The position numbers and the translations under genes are program-made. From an uncultured Flavobacteriaceae bacterium (GTDB taxonomy: Bacteria; Bacteroidota; Bacteroidia; Flavobacteriales; Flavobacteriaceae), in the NCBI GenBank assembly GCA_913020295.1, contig CAJWAA010000005.1, positions 56,532 through 120,531 on the forward strand: a stretch of 64,000 bases of DNA, in the 5' to 3' direction. Of this stretch, positions 47,231 through 54,087 are shown piece after piece. Position 1 is the stretch's first letter, and every line of letters begins with the position of its first letter. The notes under the pieces are model-generated. The model made no database searches, was not told the DNA's origin, and worked only from the letters and a program-made list of their open reading frames with translations.

Positions 47231-47833
47231 ATGTATAAAGTTTTTTTCAATAGAAAATTTGTTTTGCTGACCACCAAAATTGTAGACCACAACGATCAAA
47301 CCCCATTTTTTTATATTAAGTATTGTGACCAAAAACAGATTATTTCTGCTTTAAAATCAAAAAAAACAAAGGGAATTTATTTGTATCACTCCAAAGAGGA
47401 AAAGTTATGGAAACACATGTTGAAAATCTTCTCATTGGTTGAGGCTGCGGGAGGTCTTGTACAGCATCATAATGGTAAAGTTTTATTTATTTACAGAAAT
47501 AATAAATGGGACTTACCGAAAGGCAAGATTGAGAAAAAAGAAATATTAATTGATGGGGCAGTCAGGGAGGTAATGGAAGAAACGGGAGTTGGGGATTTGA
47601 TTGTAAAAAAGAGTCTCAATCATACCTTTCACCTATTTTCCAAGAACGGTAACTATAAATTGAAGAAAACCTATTGGTATTTGATGACTACCTCATATGA
47701 AGGTATTTTGGAACCTCAGTTTGAGGAGGGTATCTCTAAGGTAGAGTGGAAAACCAAGCAGGAAGTCCCTGATCTAATGGAAAATGCTTACCAAAATATC
47801 AGATTACTTTTTGAAAAAATTGAATTGATCTAA
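47231..47833 (+). CDS. Nudix hydrolase
   Basis: Cleaves a nucleoside diphosphate linked to another moiety. The Nudix box is complete: G-x5-E-x7-REVMEETG, starting at GKIEKKEILI (about residue 97 of the 200-residue product). An N-terminal extension of about 70 residues (MYKVFFNRKFVLLT onward) precedes the fold. I use ATG 47231 because the alternative at 47210 would lie inside pyrE. The substrate is unknown. It is back to back with pyrE, with six bases between the two start codons. Confidence 0.85.
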   Translation: MYKVFFNRKFVLLTTKIVDHNDQTPFFYIKYCDQKQIISALKSKKTKGIYLYHSKEEKLWKHMLKIFSLVEAAGGLVQHHNGKVLFIYRNNKWDLPKGKIEKKEILIDGAVREVMEETGVGDLIVKKSLNHTFHLFSKNGNYKLKKTYWYLMTTSYEGILEPQFEEGISKVEWKTKQEVPDLMENAYQNIRLLFEKIELI

Positions 47834-47834
47834 A

Positions 47835-48287
47835 TTAGATCCTCACTGAAGAGGGCACCAATTTTATGTAATCACCTTGATTTGATATAATTTCCCTGAC
47901 TATACTGCTACTGATAAAAGAGTTTTTGGCTGCGGTAAGCAGAAAAACGGTTTCGATCCCGGACAACTTTCTGTTGGCATGGGCATTGGCTTTTTCGAAT
48001 TCAAAATCAGCAGGATTTCTAAGTCCCCTAATGATAAAATCAGCTTGTATTTTTTTACAAAATTCAATGGTTAACCCTTCATATTGACTTACTGAAATGC
48101 TATTGTAATGAGAAAAGGTTTTTTCGATAAAATCCATTCTTTTTTTGAGGGAAAACATATATTTTTTTTCGGAGTTAGTTCCCACCCCAATAATAATCTC
48201 ATCAAAAAGCGGAATACTTCGCTCTATGATATCCAAATGCCCCAAAGTGATGGGGTCAAAGGATCCGGGAAAAACTGCACGTTTCAT
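47835..48287 (-). CDS. coaD: Phosphopantetheine adenylyltransferase
   Basis: Catalyses the penultimate step of coenzyme A synthesis. The 150 residues show the nucleotidyltransferase motif AVFPGSFDPITLGHLDII, the phosphopantetheine region YEGLTIEFCKK, RGLRNPADFEFE and the C-terminal ISSSIVREI. The 3' end is one base from the Nudix gene stop. Confidence 0.96.
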   Translation of the reverse strand: MKRAVFPGSFDPITLGHLDIIERSIPLFDEIIIGVGTNSEKKYMFSLKKRMDFIEKTFSHYNSISVSQYEGLTIEFCKKIQADFIIRGLRNPADFEFEKANAHANRKLSGIETVFLLTAAKNSFISSSIVREIISNQGDYIKLVPSSVRI

Positions 48288-48402
48288 GTCTCTAAATTAG
48301 AGTTTTTTTTAACAGCTTTAAATTTAAGTTAATTAACTGATATTTAACCATTCCTGATTGCCTGCTGGTTCTTACTTTCGCGAGATTTTATCTATTGTGT
48401 TT

Positions 48403-49395
48403 TTAAATTCTTTTATCCGGTTTCATTGACTCTGTCAGCAATGTTTCGAAAAAATCAGCCAATTCGATTCCTGCAAATCGGACTTGCTGTGGTATAAGGC
48501 TGGCTGCGGTCAAACCGGGAATTGTATTTACTTCTAATAAATGGGGAATACCATCAGCAATAATGAATTCACTCCTACAAATCCCTTTTAGTCCTAACTG
48601 ACGGTAAAGTTTTTTGACGGTATAATGAACTTTACTGACCGTAGTAACATCCAGTCGAGCAGGGGTTATTTCCTTTGATTTGCCATTGTATTTAGCATCA
48701 TAGTCGAAAAAATCATTTTCTGAAATTATCTCGGTAATGGGCAGGACGATAACTTCATCATCCAATTCATATGCTCCTACAGATATTTCCATGCCTACTA
48801 AAGCAGATTCAATGATCAGTTGAGCATCTTCTTTTAGAGCTGTTTTTACAGCCTCTTTCAAGGCAATTTTTTCATAAACTTTTACAATTCCATAACTGCT
48901 TCCTGAGCGATTGGGTTTGACAAAACAGGGAAGGCCGACCTTTTCTTCTATTGCATCAATATCCAAAAAGTCTCCTTGGTCAAAGGTGAATGATTTTGCC
49001 ATTGGAATTTCCCATTCTTTCGCCTTTTCCAGACAGTCTCGTTTATTAAAGGTTAGTGCTGCAGTGTTTTTACTACAGCTTGTATGAGGGATATGAAGTT
49101 GATCCAAAATTTCGGCCAATTGTCCGTCTTCTCCTGGGGCTCCGTGAATGGCATTAAATACCACATCTAAATGAATTTTTTTTTCATCCATTTTGAATGA
49201 GAAATCTTCCCGATTGAGTGGGCAGTGGTTTTCTTGTGTATCAACCACAGTCCATCGGTCCCTACCGACTACTATTTTATAGCATTCCCAACGAGACCGG
49301 GGTAAAGATTTGTAAACAGCGTTTCCACTTTCAAGAGAAATTTCTCGTTCAGAGGAGTATCCTCCCATAGCAATGCCCACTACTTTTTTACCCAT
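48403..49395 (-). CDS. ddl: D-alanine--D-alanine ligase
   Basis: Makes the D-Ala-D-Ala dipeptide for peptidoglycan. It is an ATP-grasp enzyme with GIAMGGYSSEREISLESG at the N-terminus, IHGAPGEDGQLAEILDQL, PCFVKPNRSGSSYGI, and LLEVNTIPGLTAASLIPQQ with metal-binding residues. I start it at 49395 (330 residues): the in-frame ATG at 49446 adds 17 unrelated residues, and a promoter box (49410-49417) lies between the two. It diverges from the PASTA gene. Confidence 0.94.
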   Translation of the reverse strand: MGKKVVGIAMGGYSSEREISLESGNAVYKSLPRSRWECYKIVVGRDRWTVVDTQENHCPLNREDFSFKMDEKKIHLDVVFNAIHGAPGEDGQLAEILDQLHIPHTSCSKNTAALTFNKRDCLEKAKEWEIPMAKSFTFDQGDFLDIDAIEEKVGLPCFVKPNRSGSSYGIVKVYEKIALKEAVKTALKEDAQLIIESALVGMEISVGAYELDDEVIVLPITEIISENDFFDYDAKYNGKSKEITPARLDVTTVSKVHYTVKKLYRQLGLKGICRSEFIIADGIPHLLEVNTIPGLTAASLIPQQVRFAGIELADFFETLLTESMKPDKRI

Positions 49396-49409
49396 TAAAA
49401 AACTTTTGT

Positions 49410-49417
49410 CAAAGGTA
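49410..49417 (-). promoter_or_regulatory. Probable -7 box for ddl
   Basis: The minus strand reads TACCTTTG (TAnnTTTG), 15 bases upstream of the ddl ATG at 49395. It supports the shorter ddl start. Confidence 0.45.
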
Positions 49418-49454
49418 TTGCATTTAAAATTAATCCTTAAGCCCATTGATTTAT

Positions 49455-49462
49455 TATCTTTG
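49455..49462 (+). promoter_or_regulatory. Probable -7 box for the PASTA gene
   Basis: TATCTTTG (TAnnTTTG) lies 16 bases before the ATG at 49478 and supports that start over the in-frame ATG at 49373. Confidence 0.45.
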
Positions 49463-49477
49463 GGAAGTTATTGTACG

Positions 49478-50032
49478 ATGAATTTCTTGAAGTTTCTTTT
49501 TAGTAAAACGATGATCATCCAATTGATGATTGCTTTTTTGGTGGGAGTATTGTTTGTCTACTTGAGCTTAATTTTCTTGAAATATATCACTTTTCACAAC
49601 CAACATCAGAAAGTTCCAGATTTGAAAGGCATTCCTATGATTAATTTACCTCAAATTGCAGCGGATAAAAATCTGAGATATGAAATCATTGATTCCTCAA
49701 AATTCACCCCCAATCTCCCGCCTTTGAGCGTTATAGAACACTTGCCGGGTCCCGGGCAATTGGTGAAGAAAAATCGTAAGATTTATGTGACCTTGAATCC
49801 CTCAGGCTACAGAAGGATTAGTGTTCCAGATGTCGTTCAAATCACGCGAAGAAATGCAGAGGTTACTTTGTTATCTGTAGGCTTTTCTATTGGTGAAATA
49901 AGCTATAGGAATAATATAGGTAAGGATATGGTTTTGGAAATGCGTTACAGAGGGGAGCCTATAGAAGCGGGGACATTGTTGCAAAAAACAGCCGAGATAG
50001 ATTTGGTATTGGGCAATGGGAAAAGAAACTAA
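49478..50032 (+). CDS. PASTA domain membrane protein
   Basis: A 184-residue protein with one N-terminal helix (IIQLMIAFLVGVLFVYLSLI) followed by extracytoplasmic PASTA domains. Repeats begin at KVPDLKGIPMINLPQ and at SVPDVVQITRRNAEVTLLS, each with the typical PGxxV-like segment (LPGPGQLVKKNRKIYVTL). PASTA modules bind muropeptides or cell-wall precursors in other proteins. No kinase or transpeptidase domain is attached. It lies between ddl and rluD, overlapping rluD by 17 bases; the link to peptidoglycan is inference from domain and ddl proximity. Confidence 0.85.
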   Translation: MNFLKFLFSKTMIIQLMIAFLVGVLFVYLSLIFLKYITFHNQHQKVPDLKGIPMINLPQIAADKNLRYEIIDSSKFTPNLPPLSVIEHLPGPGQLVKKNRKIYVTLNPSGYRRISVPDVVQITRRNAEVTLLSVGFSIGEISYRNNIGKDMVLEMRYRGEPIEAGTLLQKTAEIDLVLGNGKRN

Positions 50033-51056
50033 ACCCCATTCGGAAGCTGAAATTAGTGATGATCAATTTTATGATCATTATTCATTTCATGCTGATCCGG
50101 GACAAGAACCCTTGCGGGTAGATAAGTTTTTAATGAATCGCATCGAAAATGCAACACGAAACAAAATACAGCTTGCGGCAAAATCGGGAGCCATACAAGT
50201 CAACAAAAGTCCCGTAAAATCAAATTACAGAGTTAAAGGAGGAGACTATGTCAAGGTAGTGTTCTCATACCCTCCTCATGAAAATCTGTTGGTTCCCGAA
50301 GCCATTGATCTGGATATTGTTTATGAAGATGATGATCTTATTGTGGTCAATAAAAAAGCAGGGATGGTGGTTCATCCTGGACATGGGAATTACAGTGGGA
50401 CTTTGATCAATGCCTTATTATATCATTTTGAAAAACTGCCTCTTAATTCAAGCAATCGTCCCGGTTTGGTCCATAGAATAGATAAAGATACCAGCGGTCT
50501 TTTGGTAGTTGCGAAAACCGACCAGTCGATGACTAATTTATCCCAACAATTCCAGGAAAAAACTTCTTCTAGAAAGTACATTGCTTTGGTTTGGGGAGAT
50601 GTTAAAGAAGATCATGATACCATAGAGGGATACATTGGCAGGCATCCTCAAAACCGTCTTCAAATGACGGTTTTCCCCGATGCCGATTCCGGAAAAAAGG
50701 CCATTACACACTATAGCGTAATTGAAAGATTGGGTTATGTCACCTTGATAGAATGTCGTTTGGAGACCGGCAGAACCCATCAGATTCGTGCCCATATGAA
50801 ATCTATTGGCCATACTTTGTTTAATGATGTCCGTTATGGTGGAGACTCTATACTTAAAGGAACGACTTTTACCAAGTACAAACAATTTGTTCAAAACTGT
50901 TTTGCTCTTTTACCTCGTCAGGCCCTTCATGCAAAAACATTGGGCTTTGAGCACCCATCCCAAAAAAAATGGGTGAATTTTGAGGCTCCCCTGCCGGATG
51001 ACATGAAATCTACTATAGACAAATGGAGAAATTACGCACAGCATAAGCATTTCTGA
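50016..51056 (+). CDS. rluD: Ribosomal large subunit pseudouridine synthase
   Basis: Isomerises uridines in 23S rRNA helix 69. An N-terminal S4 domain (about residues 28-80; LRVDKFLMNRIENATRNKIQ) precedes the RluA-type catalytic domain, with the catalytic Asp in HRIDKDTSGLLVVAK (about residue 150), then RKYIALVWG and LETGRTHQIRAHM. The 346 residues fit RluD rather than the shorter RluA or RluC types, though the exact uridine target is inferred. It overlaps the PASTA gene. Confidence 0.9.
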   Translation: MGKETKPHSEAEISDDQFYDHYSFHADPGQEPLRVDKFLMNRIENATRNKIQLAAKSGAIQVNKSPVKSNYRVKGGDYVKVVFSYPPHENLLVPEAIDLDIVYEDDDLIVVNKKAGMVVHPGHGNYSGTLINALLYHFEKLPLNSSNRPGLVHRIDKDTSGLLVVAKTDQSMTNLSQQFQEKTSSRKYIALVWGDVKEDHDTIEGYIGRHPQNRLQMTVFPDADSGKKAITHYSVIERLGYVTLIECRLETGRTHQIRAHMKSIGHTLFNDVRYGGDSILKGTTFTKYKQFVQNCFALLPRQALHAKTLGFEHPSQKKWVNFEAPLPDDMKSTIDKWRNYAQHKHF

Positions 51057-51087
51057 TCCTCTTATCAGTCCAGACAATTCTTTTGAA

Positions 51088-51118
51088 TTGGTTTTCAGGT
51101 GAAATCATTATAAATTTG
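51088..51118 (+). promoter_or_regulatory. Promoter of yaaA
   Basis: TTG at 51088-51090 and TAAATTTG at 51111-51118 are spaced by 20 bases, followed after 16 bases by the yaaA ATG at 51135; an in-frame ATG lies at 51129. Confidence 0.55.
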
Positions 51119-51128
51119 AAAAAATAAG

Positions 51129-51896
51129 TTGAATATGAAAATAGTCATCTCACCTGCAAAATCTCTCAATTTTGAGTCGAATTTGCCCACCGAACAAAAC
51201 TCAAATCCCTGTTTTCTTGCAGAGGCCGATCGGATCAATCACCTTTTGAAAGAAAAAACTCCTACCGAACTTTCACAGTTGATGAAAATCTCTGAAAAAC
51301 TAGGAAACCTGAATTGGGAAAGGAATCAAAATTTCAAATTACCATTCAATAAAGATAACGCCCGTCCTGCAGTTTATACTTTTGACGGAGATGTGTATAC
51401 GGGATTGGATGTTCTTACCATTCCCCCTGAAAAGATTCATGTGCTCCAAGACAGCCTTAGAATCTTGTCGGGGCTCTATGGTGTGTTGAAGCCTCTGGAT
51501 CTAATTCAACCATATCGTTTGGAAATGGGCACAAAATTCCCGGTCGATGAAAACAAAAATCTTTACGACTTTTGGAAGCAAAAAATCACCAACTTTATCA
51601 ATGATGAATTGGAGGAAAACGAGCTTTTTGTGAATTTGGCCAGTAATGAATATTTTTCTGCCATAGACAGTAAAGTGCTTAAGACAGAAGTGATCGCCCC
51701 TCAGTTTAAAGATTTCAAAAACGGCACCCTAAAGATGATCTCATTCTATGCCAAGAAAGCCAGAGGAATGATGGTACGCTATTTGCTGGATAAGGAAAAT
51801 GTAACAGCCGAAACGCTGTTGGATTTTGATTATGGTGGCTATGCCTACAGCAAGGAATATACTCAGTCTCCTCTAGCGCCAGTGTTTATTAGGTAA
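51129..51896 (+). CDS. yaaA: Peroxide stress protein YaaA (DUF328)
   Basis: Members reduce free intracellular iron during peroxide stress and have been reported to bind DNA. The 255 residues show the family pattern: MKIVISPAKSLNFES, ADRINHLLKEKTPTELSQLMKIS, RPAVYTFDGDVYTGLD, LRILSGLYGVLKPLDLIQPYRLEMGT and FYAKKARGMMVRYL. The family starts at MKIV, so the ATG at 51135 is as likely as the one at 51129 two codons earlier. It ends one base from the next stop on the opposite strand. Confidence 0.93.
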   Translation: MNMKIVISPAKSLNFESNLPTEQNSNPCFLAEADRINHLLKEKTPTELSQLMKISEKLGNLNWERNQNFKLPFNKDNARPAVYTFDGDVYTGLDVLTIPPEKIHVLQDSLRILSGLYGVLKPLDLIQPYRLEMGTKFPVDENKNLYDFWKQKITNFINDELEENELFVNLASNEYFSAIDSKVLKTEVIAPQFKDFKNGTLKMISFYAKKARGMMVRYLLDKENVTAETLLDFDYGGYAYSKEYTQSPLAPVFIR

Positions 51897-51897
51897 C

Positions 51898-52617
51898 TCA
51901 CAGCAATGAGGGGTCAACACCCATAATATGACTTTCAATATAAGAATTCAAAAATTCTTGACCCAAGCACTCTGCTCCATTCAAGTCTGGCACTAAGAGC
52001 AATTTGGCATGATCGAGCTCAAGATATTGCCTTAACATGGGTATGGATTTTGGCGCAAAGCTGTAATGCCAAGGTTCATACTTGAAACCGCTTCTGTTTT
52101 CATCTCTATTGTAGGGAAGAAAAAAGCCGTAGTCTTGGGCATGGGTTTCCATCCATTCCCTCAAAGTGTTGTAAGGCCCATTATTGTGAAATTTATGTGG
52201 AAGTAAAACATCTCCCTCCTCGGGAGGCTTGGCATCAATGATGTCTAAATCGGTTCCCCAATGATGGCGTGATGTGCCTGGGAGCGTCGAGTATTCAATA
52301 ATTTTTTTAATTGTCTGTTCGTCTGTCAAGCCCTTACTTTTGAAATGTAAAAATTTCCTATTCCAAATGCTTTTTTGTCTATCATAGGAACGGTAGGAAG
52401 AAACAACTTTTATGTTGAGTCCCTGCTTTTGGGCTGCAGTAGACATTTCTTGGAATGCCCTGTCTACCTCTGGTAGCAGAGCGTAATTTTTTCCAACAAG
52501 CTTTGGCTTACCCTTGCCTACAAGTAGTTGTGGACTAGTATTCATGTTTTTACTTTGTTGATAAAAGCTTAAGCCTAAAATGGCCAAGCCCGTATTGATA
52601 AATTCTAATCGATGCAT
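51898..52617 (-). CDS. M15-family D-alanyl-D-alanine carboxypeptidase
   Basis: Trims D-Ala from peptidoglycan peptides in the periplasm. The VanY-like zinc domain shows KVVSSYRSYDRQKSIWNRKF, SRHHWGTDLDIID (His and Asp zinc ligands) and EPWHYSF with the last His ligand. The N-terminus (HRLEFINTGLAILGLSFY) resembles a twin-arginine signal of related flavobacterial proteins, but one Arg of the pair is replaced, so its export route is uncertain. Two ATGs lie at 52623 and 52617. Confidence 0.87.
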   Translation of the reverse strand: MHRLEFINTGLAILGLSFYQQSKNMNTSPQLLVGKGKPKLVGKNYALLPEVDRAFQEMSTAAQKQGLNIKVVSSYRSYDRQKSIWNRKFLHFKSKGLTDEQTIKKIIEYSTLPGTSRHHWGTDLDIIDAKPPEEGDVLLPHKFHNNGPYNTLREWMETHAQDYGFFLPYNRDENRSGFKYEPWHYSFAPKSIPMLRQYLELDHAKLLLVPDLNGAECLGQEFLNSYIESHIMGVDPSLL

Positions 52618-52800
52618 AATCAATTATTAATGTTTTATTGAAATCAATAGCCGTATGTTTGAGTTTATGTGATTAAATTCAAAATTCACTTTAAATTACG
52701 TTAATTTCCCGAATTCTATAATACCTTTAGAGAACGAAGAACATTTAGTTTTAATACGTTTTAAATTCATTTGAAAAGTTAAGCTTATTATCTTTAGAGA

Positions 52801-53529
52801 ATGAAAATTATACAAATATTGCTTTTTCTATTGCCTATTTTGGTGATGGGTCAAGATCGTAAACCGATCAAGGGCCATTTGATCTACAGAAACCGTAATG
52901 TGATAGCTGCCAATGTGGTAAATAATACCGCTCAACTTAATACCATTACCGATGGTGAGGGAGGTTTCGAAATTCCTGTAGCCCTGGGAGATGAGGTTGT
53001 TTTTTCTTCAGTTCAATATTTGATTAGAACCGTTGAAATAACCCCCGAGATATTGAAAAAGAACAGATTGATCATCACGGTCAATGAAAAAATAAATGCC
53101 CTAGAAGAAGTTGTTGTTACACCAGACAATATAGAAAAGTTTCTAGACCTCAAGGAGGAAGAATTTGAAGGCTATGACTATAACAGAGACAAATCGACAA
53201 AATTAGAGAACACCATAGTGACTGAAGGCCAACTCAGGAATGGCTTGAATATTATCAATATTGCAAAATTGATCGCTAAAGCTGTTGGGAATAAAACTCA
53301 GGAAGAAAAACAAAAAATAAAACCCAGTGAAATTTTGACTTATGTTTTCAGTGATGAATTTTTTAACAAAGACCTTAGTCTAAAAAGCGATGAGGTGACA
53401 GGTTTTTTAGAGTATATTGATGACAATCTACCCTCACAAAAATTACTAAAAACAGGTCAGCAATTTCAATTGATTGACTATCTCATTTCTGAGAGTCAAA
53501 ATTATAGGGATAAATTAAATACTAGATGA
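52801..53529 (+). CDS. Secreted protein with carboxypeptidase-regulatory-like domain
   Basis: A 242-residue envelope protein with a signal peptide (IIQILLFLLPILVMGQ). Residues 20-100 form a CarboxypepD_reg-like beta-sandwich (KGHLIYRNRNVIAANVVNNTAQLNTITDGEGGFEIPV, ending in LEEVVVTP), the module found at the N-terminus of TonB-dependent receptors. Here no plug or barrel follows; instead there is a helical C-terminal part of unknown role. It overlaps the next gene by four bases, so they are coupled. A TATCTTTA near 52787 is a degenerate -7 box. Confidence 0.78.
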   Translation: MKIIQILLFLLPILVMGQDRKPIKGHLIYRNRNVIAANVVNNTAQLNTITDGEGGFEIPVALGDEVVFSSVQYLIRTVEITPEILKKNRLIITVNEKINALEEVVVTPDNIEKFLDLKEEEFEGYDYNRDKSTKLENTIVTEGQLRNGLNIINIAKLIAKAVGNKTQEEKQKIKPSEILTYVFSDEFFNKDLSLKSDEVTGFLEYIDDNLPSQKLLKTGQQFQLIDYLISESQNYRDKLNTR

Positions 53530-54032
53530 CAAAGTATTTTTTGGGTTTTTTCTGGAGTCTCTTTGGGTTAGCTCCTCTTCACAATTTTTATGTTTCTACA
53601 ACTTCAGTTCGTTATGTGCCCAATGAAAACTCGTTTCAGATTACAACGCAGGTTTTTCTTGATGATTTTGAATCTGCTCTTCGACTCTATGGCAATGAAA
53701 ATATAAGCCTTACACCTGATGGTTCTCAAGTAAAAATTGACAGTTTGATTGAAGATTATTTTCGAAAAAATATTATTTTCAGTGCAAAGGGAGAGAAAAT
53801 GAATTTTGATTTTTTGGGAAAAGTTTATAAAATTGACGTTTTAGTAGCCTATATGGAACTCAAAATGGATACCATAGTATCTCCATTAAGTATTAAAAAC
53901 ACCATTTTATTTGATTATTTAAGCGATCAAAAAAATATCATTCACCTAAAGTTAGCTTCCAAGAGAAAAAGTTTCTTAGCGGTGTCTTCAAAATCAATTT
54001 TTGAAATTCCAAAGGATTTTTTCGATTTTTAG
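53526..54032 (+). CDS. DUF6702 family protein
   Basis: A Bacteroidetes protein of unknown function, 168 residues. The N-terminus has a hydrophobic signal (YFLGFFWSLFGLAPL). The body begins HNFYVSTTSVRYVPNENSFQITTQVFLDDFESALR, the usual DUF6702 opening. It is coupled to the preceding carboxypeptidase-regulatory gene and followed by the M1 metallopeptidase after 55 bases. These three are frequently neighbours in flavobacteria, to my knowledge, suggesting a joint envelope role. Confidence 0.75.
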   Translation: MTKYFLGFFWSLFGLAPLHNFYVSTTSVRYVPNENSFQITTQVFLDDFESALRLYGNENISLTPDGSQVKIDSLIEDYFRKNIIFSAKGEKMNFDFLGKVYKIDVLVAYMELKMDTIVSPLSIKNTILFDYLSDQKNIIHLKLASKRKSFLAVSSKSIFEIPKDFFDF

Positions 54033-54087
54033 AATTAATAAATTATATTTTATTTTGCGTACTTTCTATATCTAAACAATTGGCTCT

